A stretch of DNA of 64,000 bases from Caprimulgus europaeus (taxonomy: Eukaryota > Chordata > Aves > Caprimulgiformes > Caprimulgidae): assembly GCA_907165065.1 (NCBI GenBank), contig OU015538.1, forward strand, positions 18,553,165 through 18,617,164. Reading direction: 5' to 3'. Shown one piece after another: positions 50,786 through 62,465 of this stretch (the stretch's first letter is position 1; every line of letters starts with the position of its first letter). The translations under genes and the position numbers were made by a program. The notes beneath the pieces were generated by a model. It saw only the letters and a list, made by a program, of their open reading frames with translations. It had not been told where the DNA came from and searched no databases.

Positions 50786-53189
50786 GTATGATTTAGGATT
50801 CCCAAGAATAAATTAATTTTTAAAATAAATGAATATATATGATATTAATCAAAATTGACTATACTCTTCCTCAGTTTCCCAATTCCAGAACTTAATGAGT
50901 TAAACAACCTTTTTTCTGAAGCTGCATGTGTTAATTTAAAACAGTGTAAAAATTACAAAAGCATCTGAATTATTCTTTCACAGCATAATTTTATTCACAG
51001 TAAAATTTCTTTCCAAAATATTATATAGTTTTGTGTTATAGTAGCACATCTCAAAGAATATGAAGAGCTTTGTTCAAGGCAGTGGTAGACATGCAATAAA
51101 AGGAAATATCTGCTTTAACACATTAAAACTTTTTATAAAGTGCAAATTTTAAATAATTTTTAACTGAATACGTAGAATTGTATTGAAGTAGAAACTGTCT
51201 GTTCTTGAGTTTAATGAAGGACAGAACTATTTGCATTTTGGTATAAATATTTCTCTAAAGAAATAAATATATATTTCAGGAAAGCTAAAAAGTCAGTTGA
51301 ATGTTTTACAGGTGTACGTGTGAAATCATTTAAAGATAGTGCTTTATTCTTAAAATTGATCTGCATTAAAAGACAAGGTATGATATGGTTAAATAAGACC
51401 CAGATGAAGAGGATGACTTTGTTCTATGTTGGACAAAATGCTTTGATTTTGCTACATCAGTCCAAAATGTATTTTTCTTTGTCCAGTTAGCATGTTTACT
51501 TAAATGGTTATTATTTAACTCTTACCTGCATATGTAGTTTAGAACTCACAGCTTAAATGCTCTCTAAAAAAAAATACATGAAGGATGGCATGTTCACAAT
51601 TCACAAATTGTATATATTCAGCAGAGTGTGTCATCATTTATGTAAATATAGCTGTATCCATTCCTGGAAGTGTAAGATACACCACTTTTTTCTCCCTTAG
51701 CCAGTGAAGCCAAAGGTATAGAGTGGACATTCTAATAATGGTCTAAAATCTATAGAAATTGAATATTAGCCCACTGTTATGGTGGAATATAATAACAGAA
51801 TTCACCTACATGAATTTTCATTTGCTTAGCTGAATTGTGGTTCTTGTAGAATTAAGGCTGAAGCCAGTATTGCTGTTGCATGTAGATATCATGATTGTGT
51901 TAAGCTTTGTGCAAGGCTTTCTGGTTTGTGATTATTCATTGGTTCTGAAATTTTGTTCAAAAATGAAATGTAAGTATTTGTAATTCCTGAAAGGCAATAT
52001 AATTCTTTCCTACTAGCCTGGGTTTTGCTTCAGCATTGCCTGCTGTAAAAGATGAATACTCTTCTATTCATCTTCTAGTACCTTTTTACTAGCTGTCTGG
52101 ACACCTACAAACCCTAATTCTCTTTTTATTGTCAGCATACACTCAATGAAAATAAGAGTATTTGTAGCAGAGTGTTGCAAACTGAAAGTGTTTCTGGAAA
52201 CTTGGCATTGGGTTTCAACAACTCCAGGTAGTTGGTTACACAACTTTTAACTATGGTGAATTTAGCTTTCTTGGTACAAAATAAAAATCATGTCCCAGTA
52301 GTGAGTGAGAAGCAGAGACAGCATATCACTGTTTTTGCTTCATGCTAACACTTAACAATACTATTTACCAAAGCTGCCACTTTCATTTGAACACGTAAAG
52401 CAAATAAAACAAGAAAGAAAGTTATAACTCCCATGGCAGCTGCTAGAAAAATTGTGAAGAATCACCTGGCATTCATTTTCAAACCAGCATTTTTTATTTG
52501 TATTTCCAGAGAGCAATGTCAATTAAAATTCTTTTCTTTACAGATCTGGTAAACAAAATAAGATCATACATGTACAGATCATACCCATTTCTAACACATG
52601 ACTAAGAAGAAATTGGATTATGGATAAGGTCAGATCTGTGGTTAGCAGCATTTTAATGTACGATCTCCTTTATGCGTGTATATCCAGAAAGAGATGTGTT
52701 TTCCTCAGGGCACTACCCATTCAAGTAATCATGACTGCAATCTAATGAACAAAGAAATAAACTCTAATGTCTAATTAGTATAGTGTCACATAGCTGAATG
52801 CTTAAATACAAATAAATATTTAATATAAGCAAATAAAAAAACTTTATTTAGTATTTTTTTCTGTTAGCCAAATAACTGCAGGGAAGGATATAATCACAAG
52901 ATCATTCTCCTTTCTTCTACAAATTTGAACATTCTACTTGATGCAACATATTTTAAATTTTACTTTTTTTGTGTAACAAAGGTCTCTAATTTACAGAGAA
53001 TTTCCACAAGTCAGTGTATGGTAAAAGGAAAGTTCTTTTTTATTCTCTTTTCTAGCAGGAGATTTTATGTAAGATGATGTAAGCAGGGCACATCCATTTT
53101 CCTACTTTAAGATGATCATATTAATTGATAGTTACAGTATTTTTATTCATATAATTAATTTCTTAACTACATTATTATTAGGAACTTCT
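50786..53189. other. AT-rich non-coding DNA
   Basis: Strongly AT-rich. No gene, RNA or repeat family recognised. Confidence 0.7.
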
Positions 53190-53650
53190 GTGAGGGTTAG
53201 TCCATGATGCCAGCAGTGGAGTATTGTTAGTGCTGTGGTTTATGTTGCCATTTAAAATGGTTGAAGAAGAGGCATTGCCCCAAGCTGTAGGATGGAGGCT
53301 GAGTTATTGGGATTGTCTGGCAGTGAAGTTAATGTGATTACTGCTCACTGACAGCTCAGGTGGAAAGGAGCACATCACTTCCAACACCTGCTGAAAGCTG
53401 GAGGCCTGGGAATTAGCCAGGTTTCTCAGCAGGTTCCTCTTCTGATTGTTGGTACTGCCATCAGAGAGTATAAGGAGGGAGAAAATCCTCTGTCACAGAG
53501 ATAACTGTATTGGAGAGATTTTTTTCTGCGTTCCGTCAAACAAAGCGCTAATTCATCAGTGAGAGAAACTGCCTGAGCAATGGAAAGCTTTCACAGAGTG
53601 AGCACTTTCAACAGCTGTTGTAAGGATAGGCTTTTTAAGAAGCAGACTGA
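53190..53650. promoter_or_regulatory. Candidate regulatory element
   Basis: About 450 bp of balanced, non-repetitive sequence. It holds AGGTGGAAAG, TCAACAGCTGTTG (E-box, near 53,607), AACAAAGCGCTAATTCATC (SOX-like then homeodomain-like) and CTGCGTTCCGTC. The AT-rich flanks make the boundaries clear. No coding frame of note crosses it. Confidence 0.32.
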
Positions 53651-53684
53651 TGTTTGTGTTCAAGGGCAGTAAGGAAAAAGGAAG

Positions 53685-53708
53685 AAAAAAAAAAATATAT
53701 ATATATAT
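53685..53708. repeat. A11-(TA)n tract
   Basis: A run of eleven A passes directly into about six TA units. Simple repeat. Confidence 0.85.
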
Positions 53709-53859
53709 GGAGAAGAATAAGAGCCTCTGCAGTGATTTTCTTGAAAGGAAGATTTGTGAATGGACACAAAAACAATAGTAAAAAAGGAAAGGTATTGACA
53801 GGAAAGGAAATGAAAATGAATTAAAAGTGTCAATATTTCCCTTGACTAATTAAATAAGA

Positions 53860-54420
53860 TCATTCTCGGCCCTCATCCGTTTTGGGGGGAGGGCTATTGT
53901 GGTTCACTGCAGTGCCATAAATTATATAAAGGCAGGTTAGTCTCCAGTTTCGTGAATTCAGTGACAAACTGGGCTCGGGGCATGTGCTAAGCCATTCCAG
54001 TCAGCTACACTGTCTGCCTTCTGCACGCTGTCAACCAGATCCTGAATAAGATCCAGCCAAAAAAAGCAATTTGTTTATATTTATATTTTAATCTAGATCA
54101 CGTTCAGGATCCAGTGAACATTTAATGCTGAAAAAATGTAGTGTTGGGGCTGCAATGAATTACATAGGACGAGGCGGAAACTCAATGTCATTAAAAGCCA
54201 AATCTTTTGGCTCTGTGTGTGTCCTAGGTGTGTAAAAAAGGGATCTTTCCACATAGTGGTTACATGCTTTAAATCAAACTGGAATGAGGTGACGAGGGTG
54301 TGGGTCACACGCTGCCCACAGTTTGCACTTGTTCAGGTCTCAGTGGATTCAAGAGGAGCTTATTTTGTTTACCCATTGGTAGAACAGAAATGCTTGGCTT
54401 AGAAGTACTCGCAGTTTGGT
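53860..54420. promoter_or_regulatory. Candidate conserved non-coding element
   Basis: Retains CpGs (TTCTCGGCCC, GGGCTCGGGG, GGACGAGGCGG, GACGAGGG, CACACGCTG). It carries a forkhead-type TGTTTAT at 54,072-54,078 leading into an AT-rich MEF2/FOX-like stretch, GTCATTAAAAGCC, and CTTTAAATCAAACTGG. GCCAAATC/TTTTGGC (54,198-54,212) forms a small inverted repeat. No repeat family or domain-bearing frame. Among the strongest enhancer-like candidates by texture. Confidence 0.38.
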
Positions 54421-54593
54421 TTCAGATGTGCTTCTGTAATCCATACAGACTGTAAGAAAACCATTTAAAAGAAAGATTGTTTCTGGTACACTGATACAGA
54501 TGAGGTTTATCTTTGTAATCCCAAAACTAGATTACTTGCATGCCAGCAAATGGTTTGGGGTTTCTTGTTTTGTTTTTTATTTGTTTTTTTATT

Positions 54594-54617
54594 CCCCCCC
54601 CCCCCCCCCCCCCCCCC
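54594..54617. repeat. C24 homopolymer
   Basis: Twenty-four consecutive C (G24 on the other strand), preceded by about 45 bp of T-rich sequence. It is exceptional for avian single-copy DNA and a likely site of sequencing or assembly length error. It can form i-motif/G-quadruplex structures. Confidence 0.85.
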
Positions 54618-55397
54618 TATAAAATATGGAAAATGTTATCAGTAACATCAGTTTCTGGAAAAATCTTTTCAGGTCTGAAATTCTGTTGTGTAAATTAACA
54701 GCAGAGTTCACTAGACAAAAATATTTTAAATGTATTTTAACATCATATAGAAGTAGACAACTTGTAAGGTAACATATTTTCTTCTAGTAAATATATGTCA
54801 AATTAGCTGAACAGGTTTTAAGAAATGTGTCCTCATTCCTTCAGGAACTAAGAATATAGTAGCTAGATTCTCAAAGCAAATTAGGCACTCCGCTCCCCTT
54901 AAAAACAGAAATAAGTAATAAAAGTTATTCTGCTCTTCAAGGTTTGAATCAACTTGAAAATGCCATCTGGTTCTTAAAGAAAAATTTTAGTTGCTGCATA
55001 ATATGTGCTAACCCACTTGCTTTGTCTTGTGTGTTTTTGTTCAACAACAGACATTAATTGTTTCCTGTGGTCTTGAAAGTATCTGAGCCTTTGTTGGAAA
55101 ATACACTTTGTCTTTCATGGAAGAAGAACTGTTAATTACGCTGCTACATCAACATCTTATACTTTAATTTTAAGGTTAGTATAATTTAAGGTTGTGGAAA
55201 GCATATAGTTCAGCTGCATTGAGTTACCTGATGAGTTGGCATTTACATATGCAAAATGTTTTCCTTTCCTGATCAATCGTGGGAGAGGTAAATTATGGAA
55301 ACGAGCATTTAAAAGATAAAACAAAAATCTATACAATAGTCTGTGTGCAGCAGCATTATCCAGGGTTTGGCTGATCCTGATACGAGGCAACTTCAAC
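54618..55397. other. AT-rich non-coding DNA
   Basis: No gene recognised. The minus frame at 55,157-55,396 (79 codons) is unrecognised. Confidence 0.65.
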
Positions 55398-55459
55398 CAG
55401 GGGAGAAGAGGAAGAGGAGATAGTGGGGAGGACAGGGGAGAAGAGGAAGGGGATAGTGC
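55398..55459 (+). repeat. Purine-rich two-copy minisatellite
   Basis: CAGGGGAGAAGAGGAAG starts at 55,398 and again at 55,433, a 35-bp period, with both copies continuing into GGATAGTG-like sequence. The tract is almost all purine on the plus strand, a composition that can form triplex DNA. Confidence 0.8.
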
Positions 55460-58400
55460 TCTGGGCCAGCTTTCTGTGTGTCCTTCCCATAAACTCCACT
55501 AATGGCAAAGTCAACAGCACTACGCTGTGATTTGTAGAAGGATATGTAGAACGATTTCTAACAGCGGTAAGGATTTAGGAGATGCTTGGGGAGACAAAGG
55601 TAACATCTGCCTCCTTGATGCATTTACACTGAAAGAGGTACTATTGACTGTTCTATTCTGTGCTAAGAATTAGAGAAGAACAGAGAAAGCTTTTTGATCT
55701 GTTTGTTGAAAATGCATTAATTCAAAGGCAAAAATACATACAAAAAGTTTCTAATGATCTTTTGTAAGTAGAAACTATACTAAGCAGAAAAAGTACAGCT
55801 GTAGCTTTACTGCAGTTTGAGTTGCCACTCTGCTCAGCCCAGGTACCCCCTCTTGGTGTGTGATTTCCTGTCTAGGTTGACTGTATAGATGTCAAAACCT
55901 ACATTTTAAAAAATGTTCAGGACTCATCCAGACATCATTGCACCTTTTTAGGTCTCATTATATGGATAAATACTAAATTTCCTATTAAAAACATGAACAA
56001 AGAATTTGAACACAATGTTACAGTGTTGTCAGTTTATGTCACTTACAGATTAAAGTAATAATATTTCTCTTTTTCTTATTTCATATTTCCTGAGAAACAA
56101 TCAACTCACAAGATTGCACATTTCAAAATAATTGGCCAATATGAGTTGACAGATCTGATCAGAGCAGAAGGATCATTACCAGATGTGATGAGCCTGAGCT
56201 TCTGTCTGAATAAAACAAAGATTACAGAGTACTTGCAAGGACAAAGGAAAAGTTGTAGCTTCCTCATGACTATGGATATTTTCTAAAGGAAGATAAAATA
56301 AAAAGGTAGGATACTAACTTTAAAATTAGCAAAGCTTCCTACAGTCTGTATCACTGAAATTTGTATCCAGTGAATTTGTATTCATTTATTATTGTTAGTC
56401 AGGATCACAATGAATTCTATTTTTTCTTACTATATAGTTGTACTGCCTCCCATAGCTCTATTATCTGCCAATTTAATAAGGATAGTTTTCATGTCTCACC
56501 CATGATGATTCTACAAAATAGTGAATTATCATTCCTAGGAAAGCCGTATCTGAAGTGCATTTTATTCATTCTTTTAGACCGACAGTGATTAATAATCATC
56601 CCACATAGGGTAAACTTCATCTAGACAATCTGTTTTGTGTTCACTCACGAGAGTATCATGTGAGAATGTGAAACAGTAAGGTCAAGATGAATTATATAGG
56701 CTGTTTTTCTCTAATCCCCAAGACATGTCATTGCACTGGGGAGTGAGGGGGGTGGAGAAAAAAGAAAAAAAAAAAAGAAGATGGATTTGAAATTAATCAT
56801 TCTGGAAAAAAAATGTTGACTCTTATTTGTTTTATTGGTATCATCTAGTTGTTGTCTTACAAGTGGATTCTGTGTCTATTCCAGCTGAGCTCAAGAAAGT
56901 AGGTCTATATTTAGACCTTAGATTTTGTCTTTTAAAAATTATTTCCCCCTTTTATCTACATTCTTTAAACTGTTTAACTGCTCTAAGGAGCATTTCATCA
57001 GGCTATATTCATATTCATCACACACAAACCATATGCTGGAGCAAAACTGAATATAGAGGAAAATAACAAAATTAATTGTTGGGTTCAAGCACCTTGCAAA
57101 ATCTGACTGAATAAATGCCAGCCCTAAACTTAATGGTTTCTGTTTTACCAAAACCAAATGATCCTCCTGTTAGAAACAAATCATTGTAATTGGCCAGTCA
57201 GACCAAAGAGTAAGCTGCTCATTTTTTTCTAATAAAATACATCTGTATCTATAACGTTTTTTTACATTTCTTTTCTCACTATATACTCATAAAGTGTACA
57301 AATCATTAACTCAAATATATTCCATTCAATCTAGGAATAATTTGCTTTATGGCTTATTTTAGGAAAAAAAAAAATCACCTTAAAAGTAATCTTTGTTTAT
57401 CACCTCCTCTGAAATAGACTTTTTATCAGATGTGCAGTATATCTACATTTTAGATCTTGATAACAAGATTAAGACCTGCTTATTCTAAAATAAGTTATCA
57501 AAAACAAAACTATCCAATCTAATTTCATGAGCATGGATGATAGTCCCTATCTTCCAGTAACATGAGAGGTTTTTTAATAGAAAAATTAATGTTTCATTGG
57601 ATTTATACACAGGGACAATGAAATAAAAGTGGTTTAAAATGTGTGTCATTGCATTGAATGAATAATTTGGAAGAGATTGATGTCACCCACTTTAATCTTT
57701 AAAATAAACATGCAATCTAATGGTGTTTCACAAAATTACATTTGTCTTTTCAACTTCTACATCAGAATATGTATCAGATAAACATGAGGATAAAAATGTA
57801 CTGCTTCTGAATAACTACATTACAATGATTTCAAAATAAATCAGGCAATTTTGACTACATTATTGTATAAACACTTTAAAAATACATTAGTAGGACAGAT
57901 CATGCAGGCTAAAAGATTAGACATTAAAGAATGTATAGGGTAAGGACACTGCAGGTGGGAAGGTACCTCTGACTTTTTTTAGCAGTACATACAAATGAGC
58001 CTGATGGACAGAAACAGAATAAATATTAAATCTGCAGTGACTATATATAATAATATTTTATCATCCATTTTTAAAATATGCACATCTTATTAGATTCTAC
58101 AATTCTGCCTCATAGACTGTTTGCAAATTACAACTAAATGACAACTCTCTTAATGTTCTCTAACTGGCAGTTTATGTAAATTCCTATTTTAGCATAATTT
58201 ATGGCAGACATTGCCACTTTTTGGAAATGTGAATGAATTAAAAAGCAAAAATCATGAGTGGGATACTCAGTTGATGATTCTTTTTATTGCATAGTGTACT
58301 CCCAAACCAAAACAATTTGAAACAGATTACATAATGATTAAGAAAAAAAAACCAACAACCTAAAACCAACAAAAAAAACCAATTTAATACTGCACATCTT

Positions 58401-58660
58401 TTGTGTGCTTGTGACCTAGCTGGCTCTGTGACCACTGTCCGTGGAGAGGACAGGGCCATATCTATTCCACAACTTAAAACACAGTTTAGCACTCTGATGC
58501 TGATGTACATCTTTGGACATCCCCTCCCTAACATTTTTTAAACATCAAAATATCTTCCAGTAGGTCAGCTGATGTTTCTTCCAGGTCTAAATCACTCAGT
58601 AGCAACTCATTTTAAGAATGAAATCTCTTCTCAGATTTTAGTATTTTTAAAATGTTATTG
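55460..58660. other. AT-rich non-coding DNA
   Basis: No gene or repeat family recognised. Contains A-rich patches (56,762-56,777, 57,363-57,373) and many short frames shaped by base composition. A slightly GC-richer patch at 58,400-58,530 is unassigned. Confidence 0.68.
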
Positions 58661-58690
58661 AAAAGTGAACTATAAATATAGTTCATTTTT
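58661..58690. repeat. 30-bp imperfect palindrome
   Basis: Perfect 9-bp arms TGAACTATA and TATAGTTCA surround AA. After one mismatched pair, AAAA and TTTT extend the stem, giving 14-bp arms. It can extrude as a hairpin. The T run after the right arm makes it look like a bacterial terminator, but in this nuclear context that is coincidence. Confidence 0.75.
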
Positions 58691-59059
58691 TGAAAAATTC
58701 AGGTAGATGAGGTATCCCAAAGACAACCTAAGTTGTTGAGGACATTATCATTACTATTTTGTGATAAAGAGCTGTCATTTGTTCCACATTTAAAGCATTG
58801 ATCTTAAAACATTTCACTTTCTTCTGGGTTCTTTGCCTATGAAGCCATCTAGAGTGTTTCAGGAAGTTTTCTTGCCTTTGGCCTATACAACAGATCATGG
58901 AGTTTTATTTTTTTCCTTCAAATTTTCAAACTAATAGAATAATATTAATATTGATTTCCAATTTTATTAGTTTGTTTTCCAAAAATGATTGCAAGGGATA
59001 CAGCAGACATGTCACTTAATAACAGTGTATATTGCATTATTATTACATTTTTACCTTTG
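58691..59059. other. AT-rich non-coding DNA
   Basis: Nothing recognised beyond AT-rich words such as TAATATTAATATTGA. Confidence 0.65.
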
Positions 59060-59300
59060 GAATCTCTGTGTCTTTATTGCTTTTTAAATGACTTCTGCAT
59101 TTCTTGGCCTTCCAACAGCAGTCTGAGGTGGAGAAGGGATCAGAGTTCCTTGTAAAGCCTTTTTAAAGATGTGATTAGCTGTTACTGGAGATGTTAATCA
59201 TGTATTTTATCAATTAAGAAGCTGGGAGAATCGCCAGTAGTATTATGGGCTGGCACATAGCTCAACTGCTGAAAGACTTTGTTAGCCAGAGGTTTGTGCT
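59060..59300. promoter_or_regulatory. Candidate regulatory element
   Basis: Less AT-rich block with GTGATTAGCTG and GTTAATCATG (homeodomain-like), TATCAATTAAGAAG and an isolated CpG in GAATCGCCAG. Non-repetitive and non-coding. Activity is inferred. Confidence 0.28.
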
Positions 59301-60039
59301 GAAAATAAGCTGTAAAACTCTTCAGTAACACCAAAGGCTGAGCACTGGGAAACACTGTCCCATAAAAAAGCAGTGAAAGAGATTTTTGCTTTTTACTTGA
59401 AGAAAAATTATGTGATTTTTGAAGGTGGATCTCAGCAGTCTATTCACTGATAACTGCAGATACATGTCTACATCTCTAATGCTCGCTTGGGTTATATTTG
59501 CTTTAAATTTTTGCTCAGTCATTTATAATTCTGGGGTTGAGTATGTTTAGAGAATGAGATGGGTTAGTCTAACAGACTGTGCAGTGTAAGATACCTGTGT
59601 GTCTTGCTTCTTTTAAAATGCTGGAAGCTGGTAACTTTGGTTTTGTCTTTTTTTTTTTTCTTTTTTACTGAAAAACATGCAGTCTGTGCCAATGCTGTGT
59701 GCATCCAATGCTTTGGCTGTAGCTGCCAACTACCTGTTAGTCTGTAGATCGCAGTATGATAATAACCTGCAAAATATACCCATAGCACATGTGTTTTTCA
59801 AAATTAGAATGTCATCACTCTTCAGGAATAAAGTTGGAGGCAGATAGCACAGCTGCTTTAAGTTCACTAAAGAGATAGAGTGCACACACAGAGCTCTGGA
59901 TCTTTTGTGAGCTCTATTTCTGCCCTTGTGTTTCACATATTTCATCCTGTTTTTGAAACAACATACATTGCAACAGCTGCAGTAGATTAAAGGCTCGATT
60001 TTTATTTTTCTTAAATAAAAAAAAAGAAGTTGAAAAATT
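59301..60039. other. AT-rich non-coding DNA
   Basis: No gene supported. A T-rich run lies at about 59,648-59,660. Two minus frames (74 and 108 codons) have no known domain. Confidence 0.65.
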
Positions 60040-60165
60040 GTGATGAGTGTCTTCAAGGAGCGAGTGCAGCTTAACTTTTTACCTTAATTCCTTGGGCAGA
60101 CCTAGAGAGAGACGTCTGAGTGCAGGTGGCAGCTGGGCTGTCAGCTTCACAGGTGTGAGCAATGT
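60040..60165. promoter_or_regulatory. Small candidate regulatory element
   Basis: Contains GGAGCGAGTGCAGCTTAA, GAGACGTCTGAG (a 10-bp AGACGTCT palindrome-type core) and CAGGTGGCAGCTGGG, which joins two E-boxes (CAGGTG, CAGCTG). Short, GC-richer island within AT-rich DNA. Confidence 0.27.
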
Positions 60166-60849
60166 TTTAAAAAAAAATCAAAATATCTAGCAAAATGTGG
60201 CAGTGTGAGCACAAATGGAACACAGGTCTGCAACTTCTAGCTTTCATGGACCCTATATAGTAGGATTACACTAAGTGCACTAAACTTTTTGGCTACAATG
60301 CACTTTGCAAAGCAGAGTGGTGACTGCATGTAGTCTCTTGAGTGAAGCAGTGGTTTTACTTTTTGCAACTACATTTCCAGCTCTGATTCAGACTCTTATT
60401 TGCAGTCTCACTTTGAAAAAATTATACTAGATTTTCTTGGAAATCAGTGCCCACAATCTACAGTACTTTTGCTGTATTTTGAAGGAAAATATTATTTTTT
60501 CATTATTTGCCAGATAGAAACAATATACAAAATGTTATAGCTGACCTCATTTTTGCCTGTTTATTTTCAGTGCAAATCCTTTGGAAGAATATAGGCTGTA
60601 GCCTTTGTTATGTGAGGGATTTTTTTTTTTTTTTTTTTTTTTTAATGAAGTGGATTGACTTATAGAAAGCAAAGATATAATGATTGTAAATTGCTGGAAA
60701 CCTGAAGCATCTGATGTGTGTTGACTGTACACAATGTATTACTCTAATGGAAAATATTAGGAGTAAAAGTTTTCATTTATATTATTGGTTAATAGCTTTG
60801 GCAATTTTTGTTGTACAACAGTTATGTTTTTAATTGTGAGATGCATCCT
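60166..60849. other. AT-rich non-coding DNA
   Basis: No gene. Contains the T24 run listed separately. Confidence 0.65.
60620..60643. repeat. T24 homopolymer
   Basis: Twenty-four consecutive T. On the minus strand it would be an A24 tail, but no retroposed body is recognisable on its right side. Length may be unstable. Confidence 0.85.
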
Positions 60850-60965
60850 GAACAATGCCAGGCAATAAAAAAAGGAAGCTGTGCTTCCATCAAGCATGAC
60901 TCACTTAATAAGCTTGGATTTAATATTGATTTATCTAGCCTTTATATTTATCCCTTGTGGTAACT
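60850..60965. promoter_or_regulatory. Small candidate regulatory element
   Basis: A hairpin-capable GGAAGC-TGT-GCTTCC (60,874-60,888) is followed by a consensus AP-1 site TGACTCA at 60,897-60,903 within GCATGACTCAC, an extended form also bound by MAF-type bZIP factors. TTAATAAGCTTGGATTTAATATTGA follows in shorter homeodomain-like words. Confidence 0.3.
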
Positions 60966-61399
60966 TTTCCTGTTCTAGATACTAAGTTAGGCTTTAGTAC
61001 ACATTGCTTCATGATTCTCCTTTGAAGGTTCAAGCAGAAATTTGCAGCACTGTTGGTTATAAAGTTCCATTTACAAAGCTTTGACATCCAGAACTCTAGA
61101 AAAAATCAACGTGCCTTACAGTGATGTCTTCAGTGCTTTTCTGTGAGATAGACTTCTGCTTTATTCCTTGGTCAGATTATACATGAGGCATACCATGGAA
61201 ATGCCAGACTTCTGCAGAAAATATTTACATAATATGCTAGATATAAAGAAAAAGAACATCAAATGGCTTATTTGAAAACATGGAATATGCGTGTTTGTTT
61301 CTACAGTACAGGCATTTCATTCTCTTTGGATCTTGCCAGAAGCCCCTTTTCCTTAACCTTTTTTCTCTGGAAATCTCATCTTAAAACTTCCTTTTTCCC
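60966..61399. other. Non-coding DNA
   Basis: Nothing recognised. Moderately AT-rich. Confidence 0.6.
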
Positions 61400-61710
61400 T
61401 TTTGTTTCAGACTGGAACTCTTTCTGAAGGGTGTTGTGATGCTTCACGCGATGACAGCTCAGTGTAGAAAAGCAGCTTTCTGTTCTTGCCTTGTTTTCTG
61501 CTAAAGCATAAAGGAACTTTGGCGTCTTGCCTTAAAACACTCCGGAGAGTGGAGTTTCTGATCACTTCAACAAGTGTCTTCTCATTACTCGTGGACTCAT
61601 GTAAGTCAAAGGATATAGAGCATTTACAAAGAGAATGCATTAGAAACCAACACCTTTAATCAGCAGTTATGGAAATGTAGAATGTAATTTTAATTACTTC
61701 TACTGGTCAC
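61400..61710. promoter_or_regulatory. Candidate conserved non-coding element
   Basis: Balanced block with CTTCACGCGATGACAG, TTGGCGTCTTG, CACTCCGGAGAGTGGAG (imperfect palindrome around TCCGGA) and ACTCGTGGAC. It is followed by AATGTAATTTTAATTAC. The 77-codon minus frame has no domain. CpG retention outside any repeat is the main evidence. Confidence 0.35.
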
Positions 61711-61959
61711 GGGCACTGAATGAGAGAAAAAGGTCTCCCAGACAGAGAGTGGGCAGTCCTAACCTGCATAGCAGCAATAGATACTCATCCTTTTGGTAAG
61801 ATGTCTTGTGAAATGCTGCGTAAGCATTTCATTATTCTGTGTACAACAAAGCCAAGGAATTGTGAAACTCTCGGATTGCTGGAGCAAATTAGATGTCAAA
61901 TATTTTGACACCAACATAGGAGACAGCTAGAGAAAAGCCTCTGTATGCAGGTGACACTG
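61711..61959. other. Non-coding DNA between candidate elements
   Basis: Moderately balanced. A 62-codon plus frame (61,720-61,908) is open but unrecognised and lacks splice context. It may belong to the same conserved block as its neighbours. Confidence 0.45.
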
Positions 61960-62465
61960 GAGAACTGATTTCTAGTTGCAGGGGAGCCTCACAGAGAGCG
62001 CATTGCTTTTTACCTAGAGAACGCGAAACCTCCACTCCAAATGTCAGCCCCTGTCTCATAGCAAGCCCTGATGGTTTAGCAGGAGTCAGTCCTCATCACC
62101 CAAGTCCATTAATCACATTTCAGGAGGCCAATTTCCTACAGCCAAACTCTATTTCTTCCAGGGATTCTAGACAGATTTAATTTTTCCCCCGAATGCATTA
62201 ACCTGAAGGAGCAGCCTACTTAATTAAAACAGATATTGTCTCACTTTCTTTAAATATGCAAATGTCTTTATTAGACTAGGTGTCGTGTGCTGTACTTTCC
62301 TGCTTAATTAATCTCAACCTCAGCTTAATTTGCCTCAATGGGAATAAAACTCTCCCGTTTTCTTATGGTGGCTTACTTCAATACATTAGCTGCGACAGGC
62401 TTGTTTTGCTGAGTAATCTCTTTTACTATGTGGAATAGTTAATCTGTATATAACTAAATACACTT
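61960..62465. promoter_or_regulatory. Candidate conserved non-coding element, homeodomain/POU-rich
   Basis: The most enhancer-like stretch of the window. It has two TTAATTAA sites (62,220-62,227 and 62,304-62,311), a perfect POU octamer ATGCAAAT at 62,256-62,263, CAGCTTAATTTGC and GCTGAGTAATC, plus CpGs at GAGAGCGCATTG, GAACGCGAAACC, GTGTCGTGTG, CTCCCGTTTTC and GCTGCGACAGG. No repeat family, no notable open frame. Regulatory function and conservation are inferred from texture. Confidence 0.42.

Noticed and set aside
58661..58695. Hairpin plus T-run as an intrinsic terminator
   Set aside because: The sequence is vertebrate nuclear DNA, where this signal is not used, and no gene precedes it.
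60620..60643. T24 as the tail of a minus-strand processed pseudogene
   Set aside because: No recognisable gene-derived sequence lies next to it and no target-site duplication was seen.
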